From Actinospineispora acaciae DSM 45401 (GTDB lineage Bacteria > Actinomycetota > Actinomycetes > Mycobacteriales > Pseudonocardiaceae), in the NCBI RefSeq assembly GCF_000620785.1, contig NZ_JIAI01000002.1:552110-616109 (forward strand): DNA of 64,000 nucleotides, read 5' to 3'. Under the pieces are notes generated by a model. It saw only the letters and a list, made by a program, of their open reading frames with translations. It did no database searches and had not been told where the DNA came from. The first letter of the stretch is position 1. Every line of letters starts with the position of its first letter. Shown piece after piece: positions 27,597 through 34,761 of this stretch. The translations under genes were made by a program, and so were the position numbers.

Positions 27597-28477
27597 CAGC
27601 GCCCGCCCCCCGTGGGCGCGGAGCCGGACAGCGACTCGGTGATCAGCCCGTACAGCTCGGGGCGACGGTCGCGGAACAGCGTCAGGTAGCGGCGCTGGGC
27701 GCGCAGGTCGGCGCCGGTCAGCACGGCGCGCACCGCCTCCTCCCGGTCGGTGCCCGAGCTGGCGAGCGTGTCACCGCTCGGCCCGGCGATGGCGCTGCGG
27801 CCGTAGAAGGTCTGGTCGCCGTCGGTGCCGGTGCGGTTGCAGCCCATGAAGAACACCGCGTTCTCCATCGCCCGGGTCGCGCAGCGCTGGATGATGCTGT
27901 CCGGCGGGACCTTGCCCGGCTGCACCGCCGACGCCCACAACGACACGATGATCTCCGCGCCCATCAGCGTCTGCACCCGCGCCAGCTCGGGAAAGCGCAC
28001 GTCGTAGCACAGGTTGAGGGCGATGTTGCCCAGCTCGGTGGGGTACACGTCGACGGTGTCGCCGGCGATGTAGTACTCCTTCTCGTCCCGGCAGGCGTGC
28101 GTCTTGTGGTGCACGCCGACCAGCTCGCCGCGCGGGTCGATCAGCACCGCGCTGTTGTAGAGCACCTCCGGGATGCGCGGGTGGGTCTGCGATATCCCGG
28201 TGACGACGTAGGCCCCGGCCGCCCGCGCCGCGGCGCCGAGGCGCTCGGTGGTCGGGCCGGGCACCGGCTCGGAGGCGGCGTACATCCGCTCGGCGAACTC
28301 GTCGTCGCGGGCCGAGCGCACGTAGCCGGTGCTGCTCAGCTCCGGGAACACCACCAGCTCGGCGCCGTGCTCGCGGCCCTCCCGTTCGACATGGGCGGCC
28401 ATCCGTTCGGCGTTCTTGTCCGGGTCCAGCTCGACCGCCGCGAGCTGGACGAGCGACACGCGCACCTGGTCCTTCAC
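27596..28477 (-). CDS. Carbon-nitrogen hydrolase (nitrilase superfamily)
   Basis: This is a 293-residue hydrolase with the complete catalytic set Glu46 (FPELS), Lys125 (HHKTH) and Cys157 (LCYDVRFPE). The family hydrolyses nitriles, aliphatic amides or N-carbamoyl amines. The length and the CYDVRFPE form fit the amidase/carbamylase branches better than true nitrilases, but the substrate is open. It is the first gene of the minus-strand group 28477-25755, and its upstream region carries tandem palindromes (28530-28563) shared with the divergent cupin gene. Confidence 0.88.
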   Translation of the reverse strand: MKDQVRVSLVQLAAVELDPDKNAERMAAHVEREGREHGAELVVFPELSSTGYVRSARDDEFAERMYAASEPVPGPTTERLGAAARAAGAYVVTGISQTHPRIPEVLYNSAVLIDPRGELVGVHHKTHACRDEKEYYIAGDTVDVYPTELGNIALNLCYDVRFPELARVQTLMGAEIIVSLWASAVQPGKVPPDSIIQRCATRAMENAVFFMGCNRTGTDGDQTFYGRSAIAGPSGDTLASSGTDREEAVRAVLTGADLRAQRRYLTLFRDRRPELYGLITESLSGSAPTGGGR

Positions 28478-28529
28478 ATCCGCCTCCCATCAGCGAGGGC
28501 GTGACCCGTGTGAGCTGGTCGAGCACCGT

Positions 28530-28563
28530 ACCACGGTGTGGTCCGAGAAAACCACTGTGCGGT
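28530..28563. promoter_or_regulatory. Tandem 13-base palindromic operators
   Basis: ACCACGGTGTGGT (28530-28542) and ACCACTGTGCGGT (28551-28563) are two copies of the same inverted repeat, centred 21 bases apart, two helical turns. They lie between the divergent nitrilase and cupin genes, upstream of the -35 box at 28585. The binding factor is unknown; the IclR regulator at 30811 is a candidate. Confidence 0.55.
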
Positions 28564-28584
28564 TCGAAGGGTCATCGCCGAGCT

Positions 28585-28613
28585 TTGACACCTCAGTTTG
28601 GACCGTGTTATGA
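28585..28613 (+). promoter_or_regulatory. Predicted promoter of the cupin gene
   Basis: TTGACA (28585-28590), 17 bases, then TTATGA (28608-28613). Transcription from about 28620 makes the more upstream ATG at 28610 untranslatable and supports the start at 28682. Confidence 0.5.
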
Positions 28614-28681
28614 AACATGACAACCACCAGACGGAACAGATCCCTCTGGTCGAGACGCTCGAGGCACGAAGGACGGTGGCG

Positions 28682-29542
28682 ATGAAGCACTTGCGGGTGG
28701 GACCGGTGCACCTGGACGACATCCCGAAGGAGACCTCGGCCGCGGACGGCCGGCTCTGGCAGGACACCTGGCCGGACGGGACCCAGCGGCGGGTCTACAC
28801 CCGTGACGAGGGCAACACCGACGCCAGCACGTTCATGCTGAACTTCCCGCCCGGCTACGCCCGCCCGCAGGAGCTGGAGTACAAGAAGACCAACCCGGTC
28901 GGCCGCTTCGAGTACCACACCTGCCACGAGGAGCTGTTCGTCCTCAAGGGCACGTTCAAGTTCGACGACTGGTACGAGATGCGGGACTTCGGCTACTTCA
29001 ACCACCCGCCGTACTGGCTGCACCCGGCGCACCAGCACGCCCCGGAGGGGGTGGACCTGTTCATCACGAACTCCGGGCCGGTGGACTTCACCTACGTGCC
29101 GATCCCGGAGGACTGGGACCAGCGCGAGCTCCTCATGGAGGGCTTCCCGCACAAGTCGCGCAGCCGCCCCGTCGCCGCGCTGGAGATCGCCGACCTGCCG
29201 TGGGAGCCGGTGCTCGACCCGGACGGCGGCCGGACCGGGATCGAGGGCAAGCACCTCTGGGACGACCTGGACGACGGCTGGACCACCTGGCTGATGCGGG
29301 TGCCGGAGGGCTGGTCGGGCACCGGCGCGGCGGAGGCGAACCCGGGCGGCGACAGGTTCCTGGTGATCGAGGGCGACCTCACCCTGGACCGTGGGGAGAA
29401 GGTGGAGCTGTCCTCGATGTCGTACTTCTGCGACCCCGACCAGTTCGTCTACCCCGGCGCCGGCACCGGCAGCAACGAGGGCTGCCTGGCCATCCGCTGG
29501 ACCAAGGACGACACCCTCGGGCTGCCCGTCCTGCGGTTCTGA
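28682..29542 (+). CDS. Cupin-fold protein, two-domain
   Basis: This 286-residue protein contains a cupin-like beta-barrel segment with HTCHEELFVLKGTFKFDD (about 77-94) and HPAHQHAPEGVD (about 115-126). The spaced histidines and glutamate could bind a metal. A second barrel-like half follows. The start ATG 28682 has AAGGA eight bases upstream. It resembles DUF4437-type or anti-sigma ChrR-like cupins; no reaction can be assigned. It is divergent from the nitrilase group and probably co-regulated with it. Confidence 0.72.
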   Translation: MKHLRVGPVHLDDIPKETSAADGRLWQDTWPDGTQRRVYTRDEGNTDASTFMLNFPPGYARPQELEYKKTNPVGRFEYHTCHEELFVLKGTFKFDDWYEMRDFGYFNHPPYWLHPAHQHAPEGVDLFITNSGPVDFTYVPIPEDWDQRELLMEGFPHKSRSRPVAALEIADLPWEPVLDPDGGRTGIEGKHLWDDLDDGWTTWLMRVPEGWSGTGAAEANPGGDRFLVIEGDLTLDRGEKVELSSMSYFCDPDQFVYPGAGTGSNEGCLAIRWTKDDTLGLPVLRF

Positions 29543-29565
29543 TCGCTGTGTCTCACCCAAAGGTC

Positions 29566-29698
29566 GGGCTATTCATCAAGACCGCCTCCGGCGGTCGGCG
29601 CGCCGTCGCGACAGTCCAGGTCGCCTCGGTCAGGCGCGCAGTCCGGCGCTCGGGCGGACCTCCGGCCCGCCGTCGCTGGCCGGACCTATGAATAGCCC
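29566..29698. repeat. MITE-like element, copy 2 (terminal inverted repeats GGGCTATTCAT)
   Basis: This 133 bp element is bounded by GGGCTATTCAT and ATGAATAGCCC. On the reverse strand it shares with 22912-23007 the blocks GGCGGGCCGGAGG, CCGAG and the end hairpin GACCGCCGGAGGCGGTC. The right terminus contains the probable ATG start of the downstream luciferase-like gene. No transposase is encoded, so it would be non-autonomous. Confidence 0.7.
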
Positions 29699-30713
29699 TC
29701 CCGTGAAGCTGGGACTGTCGCTGGGCATGGCCGGGATGGGCCTTGCCGAGCAGCTGGCCGCGGCCGGGCGGGTGGAGCGGGCCGGCGCGGACTCGGTCGC
29801 CTCGCTGGAGGCCGGGTACGACGTCTTCGCGGTCACCTCCGCGCTGGCCGGCGTCACGGCGCGGCCCCGGCTGTTCTCCGGCGTGGCGACCTGGGCGCGG
29901 CCGCCGGTGGCCGCCGCCCGGGCCGCCGCGACGGTGGACGAGCTGTCCGGCGGCCGGTTCGTGCTCGGGCTGGGCAGCATGCCGCGCGCGTGGAGCCGGG
30001 ACTACTACGGCATCGACTCCGACCGGCCGGTGGCGCGGATGCGCGAGTACGTCGAGGTGATCCGGGGCGCGCTGGGCTCGCACGCGCGGCCGTTCACGCA
30101 CGCCGGCGAGCACTTCTCGATCAACGGCTACCGGCTGCCCCGGGAGCCGGTGCGCGAGCGGGTTCCCATTCACCTGGGCGCGACCCGGCCAGGCATGGCC
30201 AGGCTGGCCGGCGAGGTCGCCGACGGCGTGCTGGTGAACTTCGTCTGCACGCCGGACTGGCTGGTGGACGTGGTGCTGCCGGCGGTGCGCGGCGGCGAGG
30301 ACGTCTCCGGCCGGCGGGTCGAGCGCGGGCTTCTGGTGTGCTGCGCGGTGCACGACTCGCCGGCCACGGCACGCGAGTGGCTGCGCGAGTCGTTCCGGGG
30401 CCACCTGCGGGTGCCGTACTTCTACCAGGTGGCCGCGCACGCCGGCATCGAGCCGTCCGAGACCCGGAGGCTGGCCGAGGCCGGGGACGCCGACGGCGCG
30501 CTCGCCGCGATCCCGGACGAGCTGCTCGACGCGATGGGCGTGGCCGGTTCCGTGCCGACGGTGTGCGCCCGGCTCGCCGAGCTGGCCGAACACGTCGACC
30601 ACATCCAGCTCATGCCGCCCCGGCACCTGGCCGGCGAGGCGCTCGCCCACGCCATCGCCGGCATCGTCGAGGTGATCCAGGCCAATGTTGACGAGCACGC
30701 CCGCGCCGGGTAG
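29688..30713 (+). CDS. Luciferase-like (LLM class) flavin/F420-dependent oxidoreductase
   Basis: This is a 341-residue TIM-barrel enzyme of the luciferase-like family, close to the F420-dependent N5,N10-methylenetetrahydromethanopterin reductase-like group. It has a typical VDELSGGRFVLGLG stretch and a C-terminal VDHIQLMPP. The ATG at 29688 lies inside the terminal repeat of the element 29566-29698, and neither it nor the alternative GTG at 29703 has a convincing ribosome binding site. It follows the cupin gene and precedes the IclR gene. The substrate is unknown. Confidence 0.84.
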   Translation: MNSPPVKLGLSLGMAGMGLAEQLAAAGRVERAGADSVASLEAGYDVFAVTSALAGVTARPRLFSGVATWARPPVAAARAAATVDELSGGRFVLGLGSMPRAWSRDYYGIDSDRPVARMREYVEVIRGALGSHARPFTHAGEHFSINGYRLPREPVRERVPIHLGATRPGMARLAGEVADGVLVNFVCTPDWLVDVVLPAVRGGEDVSGRRVERGLLVCCAVHDSPATAREWLRESFRGHLRVPYFYQVAAHAGIEPSETRRLAEAGDADGALAAIPDELLDAMGVAGSVPTVCARLAELAEHVDHIQLMPPRHLAGEALAHAIAGIVEVIQANVDEHARAG

Positions 30714-30727
30714 AACAAATCATCTAG

Positions 30728-30764
30728 CGGAACGTATATTTCATGACACGGAACGATGCCGTTC
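30728..30764. promoter_or_regulatory. Candidate IclR autoregulatory sites
   Basis: CGGAACG occurs at 30728-30734 and again at 30749-30755, exactly 21 bases apart. The second is part of the inverted repeat GAACG-ATGC-CGTTC (30751-30764). They lie just upstream of the IclR regulator gene. Function is inferred from position. Confidence 0.4.
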
Positions 30765-30810
30765 AGGGGGGTCCGCAGCGTGATTGCATGATGTGCGCTT
30801 TCTCGCCTCT

Positions 30811-31692
30811 ATGGAACGGACGGTGGATGTGGTGAACCGGATACCCGCTGGCATGGGGAACGACGGGGTCCCGGTGCGCGCGGTGAGCCGCGCGGTGGCG
30901 CTGCTGGTGGCGCTGACCGACGGCCCGAGGCCGCTCGGGCACCTCGCGGCCGCGACCGAGCTGTCCAAGACGACGGCGTTCCGGCTGCTGGCCACGCTGG
31001 CCGGGGACCACCTGGTGATCCAGGACCCGGACACCGGGGTGTACAGCCTCGGCCCGGGCTGCCTGCAGTTCCTGGACACGCTCAGCGGCCCCGGGAACGG
31101 GCTGGAGTTCGTGGCCCGACCCGAGCTGGAGCGGCTGCGCAACGAGACCGGCGAGACCGCCGCCGTGCACGTCCGCGTCGGTGGCCAGCGCATCTGCGTC
31201 ACCGAGCTGCCCAGCCGGCAGACCATCCGCTACATCGCCGGCGTCGGGGTGGCCGAGCCGGTGCACGCCGGCTCGGCCGGGAAGGTGCTGCTGGCCTGGC
31301 TGGACGCCGACGAGCTGGGGCACCTGCTGGAGCTGCTGCCGATGGAGCCTCGGACCACGACGACGATCACCAACCGCGCGGTGCTGCTGGACGCGCTGGC
31401 CTCGGTGCGCGAGCGCGGATGGGCGGTCAGCCACGGCGAGCGCATCGAGGGCGCCATCGGGGTGAGCGTCCCGATCCGCGACGGCCGGGGGAAGGTGCTG
31501 GCCTCGCTGAGCGTGATCGGCCCGGCCGGAAGGCTCACCGACGAGCGGCAGGCCGAGGCGTTGCCGCTGGTCACGGAGGCGGCGGCGCGGATCACCGAAC
31601 GCCTGGTGCGGGCCGGGGAGGCCGGCCAGCCGCGCCGTTCCGCCGCGGATGTCGAGACGGCCGCCACGACTGGAGGGACTGGTCATGATTGA
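30811..31692 (+). CDS. IclR family transcriptional regulator
   Basis: This is a 293-residue regulator with an N-terminal winged helix (RAVSRAVALLVALTDG through TELSKTTAFRLLATLAGD) and a C-terminal IclR effector domain (GVGVAEPVHAGSAGKVLLA; SVPIRDGRGKVLASLSV). IclR proteins usually control catabolic operons for small organic acids or aromatics. Its last codons overlap the start of the thiolase-like gene, so it is co-transcribed with the B12-mutase operon it probably controls. The start is ambiguous: ATG 30811 is chosen, and a TTG/ATG cluster at 30784-30790 is possible. Confidence 0.86.
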   Translation: MERTVDVVNRIPAGMGNDGVPVRAVSRAVALLVALTDGPRPLGHLAAATELSKTTAFRLLATLAGDHLVIQDPDTGVYSLGPGCLQFLDTLSGPGNGLEFVARPELERLRNETGETAAVHVRVGGQRICVTELPSRQTIRYIAGVGVAEPVHAGSAGKVLLAWLDADELGHLLELLPMEPRTTTTITNRAVLLDALASVRERGWAVSHGERIEGAIGVSVPIRDGRGKVLASLSVIGPAGRLTDERQAEALPLVTEAAARITERLVRAGEAGQPRRSAADVETAATTGGTGHD

Positions 31693-32848
31693 CGACGTCG
31701 AGGTGCTCGGCGCCGGCATGCACGAGTTCGGGCGGTTCCCGGACCGCTCGCTGAAGGACCTCGGCGGGGTCGCGGTGCGGCGCGCGCTGGACGACGCCGG
31801 GGTCGGGCTGGGCGACATCGACGCGGTGTACTCGGCGAACAGCCTGGCCGGCCTGATCACCGGGCAGGAGCAGATCCGGGGCCAGACGGTGGTGCGCGAC
31901 GTCGGCCTGGAGGGCGTGCCGGTGGTGAACGTGGAGAACGCCTGCGCCAGCGGGTCCACTGCGTTCCGCGAGGCCGTGATGGCGGTGGCAGCCGGGTTCG
32001 CCCGGGTCGTGCTCGTGGTCGGGCACGAGAAGATGTACCACGCCGACCGGACCAGGGCGCTGGAGGCGCTGCGCTCGGCCAGTGACCTGGAGGTGACCGC
32101 CGGGCTCGGGCTGCAGTTCACCGCCGTGTACGCGATGCGGCTGCGCGCCCGGCTGGACGACGGCAGCCTCACCCTCGACGACCTGGCCGCCGCGACCGTC
32201 AAGTCGCACGCCGCCGGCGCCCGCAACCCGTACGCCCAGCACCGCAAGGAGGTCACCGCGGACGAGGTGCTGGCCAGCCGGATGATCGCCGACCCGCTGA
32301 CGCTGCCGATGTGCAGCTCGATCAGCGACGGGGCCGCCGCGGTGATCGTGGCTCGCCGTGGTGCGGTGCCCGGCTTGCAGGGCCGTACCTCGGTGCGGGT
32401 CCGCGCCAGCGCGCTGCGCACCAGTAAACAGACCGACGGTCGGTCTGTCGCGAGCAGGACGGCGGCGGACGCGTACGACCAGAGCGGCGTCGGCCCGGAG
32501 GACGTGGACGTCCTGGAGGTTCACGACGCGATGGCCCCCGGCGAGCTGCTCTACTACGAGCACCTGGGCCTGTGCCCGGAGGGCGAGGGCGCAAGGCTGC
32601 TGCGCGACGGCGTGACCGGCCCCGGCGGGGCGCACGAGGTCAACCCGAGCGGCGGGCTGTCCTCGCGCGGCCACCCGGTCGGCGCCACCGGGGTCGCCCA
32701 GATCGCCGAGCTGACCTGGCAGCTGCGCGGCCAGGCGGAGCAACGGCAGGTGGACGGCGCCCGGATCGCGCTGGCGCAGAACAGCGGCGGCTGGGCCGAC
32801 GGCGACTCCGCGGTGTGCGCGATCCATGTGTTGGAGGGAGCCCGATGA
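31685..32848 (+). CDS. Thiolase-like protein (SCP-x/Ltp-type lipid-transfer/aldolase family)
   Basis: This 387-residue protein has the thiolase fold. The acylation cysteine is Cys87 in NACASGSTA, and His280 (VHDAM) and His330 (SSRGHPVGATG) are kept. The second catalytic cysteine of true thiolases is absent: the C-terminal motif reads QNSGGWADG with Asn366 in its place. This pattern, plus an adjacent DUF35 gene, matches the Ltp-type enzymes that in mycobacterial steroid breakdown act as retro-aldolases. The start ATG 31685 follows GGAGGG. A perfect 21-base palindrome lies inside the gene at 32428-32448. The next gene overlaps by ATGA. Confidence 0.84.
   Translation: MIDDVEVLGAGMHEFGRFPDRSLKDLGGVAVRRALDDAGVGLGDIDAVYSANSLAGLITGQEQIRGQTVVRDVGLEGVPVVNVENACASGSTAFREAVMAVAAGFARVVLVVGHEKMYHADRTRALEALRSASDLEVTAGLGLQFTAVYAMRLRARLDDGSLTLDDLAAATVKSHAAGARNPYAQHRKEVTADEVLASRMIADPLTLPMCSSISDGAAAVIVARRGAVPGLQGRTSVRVRASALRTSKQTDGRSVASRTAADAYDQSGVGPEDVDVLEVHDAMAPGELLYYEHLGLCPEGEGARLLRDGVTGPGGAHEVNPSGGLSSRGHPVGATGVAQIAELTWQLRGQAEQRQVDGARIALAQNSGGWADGDSAVCAIHVLEGAR
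32428..32448. promoter_or_regulatory. Intragenic perfect palindrome of TetR-operator type
   Basis: ACAGACCGAC-G-GTCGGTCTGT has 10-base arms and a 1-base centre inside the thiolase-like gene. The half-site GACCGAC is the same as in the operators at 3889 and 18261, with a centre one base shorter. It may be a real binding site or constrained coding sequence. Confidence 0.4.
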
Positions 32849-33222
32849 CGGCGGTGCACGCGGATACCCCGAGCACGCAACGCCCGAGGCTGGACCGCGA
32901 GGCCGGCGCGCTGGTCGGCTCCCGCTGCACCGCCTGCGGCTGGGTCTGCTGGCCACCCAAGGCCGGCTGCCCGCGCTGCTATGCCACCGATCTCACACCC
33001 GCCGCCCTGCCCACCACCGGGACGCTGGTCAGCTGGACCCGGGTCTGGGTGCCGGTCGAAGGCATCGAACCGCCCTACCTGCTGGGCATGGTCGAGCTCG
33101 GCGAGATCCGAGTCTTCGCCCAGCTGCGTGACCTCGGTGAGGACGCGACGGTGCCGGCCCCGGTCCGCCTCGAGCTCGCCGAGGAGGAAGCCACCCCACA
33201 GTTCTGGTTCGTCCCCGCGTAA
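32845..33222 (+). CDS. DUF35 zinc-ribbon/OB-fold protein
   Basis: This is a 125-residue protein with an N-terminal rubredoxin-like zinc ribbon (Cys28, Cys31, Cys42, Cys45) and a C-terminal OB-fold-like part. DUF35 proteins bind acyl-CoA and partner thiolase-like enzymes. The start overlaps the thiolase-like stop, so equal production and complex formation are likely. By analogy with the Ltp2-DUF35 complex of steroid catabolism, it should be required for carbon-carbon bond cleavage or formation by its neighbour. Confidence 0.87.
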   Translation: MTAVHADTPSTQRPRLDREAGALVGSRCTACGWVCWPPKAGCPRCYATDLTPAALPTTGTLVSWTRVWVPVEGIEPPYLLGMVELGEIRVFAQLRDLGEDATVPAPVRLELAEEEATPQFWFVPA

Positions 33223-33246
33223 ACCGTCGGCGATTGTGAGGCATTG

Positions 33247-34755
33247 ATGGACCTGGGGTACCTGCTCCGGCACGGCGCCGGCGAGAACCCGTCGGCGACG
33301 GCGGTGAGCGCACCGCAGGGCCGGCTGACCTACGGCGAGCTGGACGCCGACGCCGGCCGGCTGGCGAACGCGCTGCTCGGCCTGGGCCTGCGCCCGGGTG
33401 ACCGGGTAGCGGTGCTGCTGCGCAACCGGCTGGAGTACCCGGTCGTGGACGTCGCGCTGGCCAGCGCCGGCCTGGTCCGCGTCGCGCTGAACGTGCGCCT
33501 GGACCCCGGCACGTTCCGCTACATCGCGGCCGACTGCGAGGTCCGCGCGCTGATCACCGAGGCGGCCTTCGACGAGATCTCCGCCGAGCTGTCCGCCGAG
33601 GCCGCAATCCCGTGGCTGCGCATCGGCGAGCCGGGCTCCGAACCGCCCGCCAAAGCGCTGGACTACCGCACCACCCTGGACGCCGCCCGCCCGGAGCACC
33701 CCCCGGAGCGCGACCGCACCGACGAGCTGGCCTGGATCTCCTACACCTCGGGCAGCACCGGCCGCCCCAAGGGCGTCATGCTCAGCCACCGGGCGCTGGT
33801 GCGCGTGGCCGTCAACCTCATGGTGGAGCTCGGCGCGGAGACCACCGCCGACTCCGTCCTGCTCGTCCAACCCCTCTCGCACGGCGCCGGCTACTTCGCG
33901 CTGGCCTACCTGGCCTGCGGCGGGCACCTGCACGTGCGGCACGGCTTCGACCCCGAGGAGGCCGTCCGGCTGGGCCGCGACGAGCACATCAACACCCTCA
34001 AGCTGGTCCCCACCATGCTGATGGACATGCTGGAGGTCGCCGAGACGCCGGCCTACCGCAACATCGTCTACGGCGCCGCGCCGATCGCGTCGGATGTGCT
34101 CGGCAGCGCGCTGGAGCGCTACGGGCCGGTGCTGGCCCAGCTCTACGGCCAGTCCGAGGCGCCGATGACGATCACCTGGCTGCCCAAGGCCGACCACCGG
34201 GTGGGGGAGGAGCGGGTCCGCTCGGTGGGGCGGGCCTGGCGCGGCGTGCGGGTCGACGTGGTCGACGAGAACGGCGTCGCGCTGCGCCCTGGCGAGATGG
34301 GCGAGATAGTGGTCTCCGGGCACCACCTGATGGACGGCTACTGGGCCAAGCCGGAGCTGACCGCCGACACGCTCAAGGACGGCCGGCTGTGGACCAGGGA
34401 CATGGGCCACCGGGACGAGCACGGCTATGTCTACCTGCGCGGCCGCCGGGATGACATGATCAACTCCGGCGGTTTCAACATCGCGCCGAAGGAGGTTGAG
34501 GATGTTGTCGTACGTTTCCCCGGGGTCCGGGAGGCGTCCGCCATCGGGGTCGCCGACCAGCGCTGGGGCGAGGCGGTGCGGGTGTTCGTGGCACCGGAGC
34601 GCGGCGTCGTGCTCGACGAGCAGGCGCTCATCGAGTTCTGCAAGCCCGAGCTGGGCTTCCGCCGCCCCCGGTCGGTCATCGTGGTCCCCGAGCTGCCGCG
34701 CACCCCGTACGGCAAGGTCGACCGGCTCAGCCTGCGCACGCACTCGACGGGGTGA
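33247..34755 (+). CDS. Acyl-CoA ligase (class I adenylate-forming enzyme)
   Basis: This 502-residue ligase has motif A3 YTSGSTGRPKGVMLSH near residue 170, TRDMGHRDEHGYVYLRGRRDDMINSGGFN (A7-A8) near residues 385-413, and the A10 lysine in TPYGKVDR. It forms a CoA thioester, presumably of the acid whose carbon skeleton is later rearranged by the mutase encoded downstream. The start ATG 33247 is preceded by GTGAGG. It differs clearly from the ligase at 5136, so the two pathways activate different acids. Confidence 0.9.
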   Translation: MDLGYLLRHGAGENPSATAVSAPQGRLTYGELDADAGRLANALLGLGLRPGDRVAVLLRNRLEYPVVDVALASAGLVRVALNVRLDPGTFRYIAADCEVRALITEAAFDEISAELSAEAAIPWLRIGEPGSEPPAKALDYRTTLDAARPEHPPERDRTDELAWISYTSGSTGRPKGVMLSHRALVRVAVNLMVELGAETTADSVLLVQPLSHGAGYFALAYLACGGHLHVRHGFDPEEAVRLGRDEHINTLKLVPTMLMDMLEVAETPAYRNIVYGAAPIASDVLGSALERYGPVLAQLYGQSEAPMTITWLPKADHRVGEERVRSVGRAWRGVRVDVVDENGVALRPGEMGEIVVSGHHLMDGYWAKPELTADTLKDGRLWTRDMGHRDEHGYVYLRGRRDDMINSGGFNIAPKEVEDVVVRFPGVREASAIGVADQRWGEAVRVFVAPERGVVLDEQALIEFCKPELGFRRPRSVIVVPELPRTPYGKVDRLSLRTHSTG

Positions 34756-34761
34756 GCGGCG

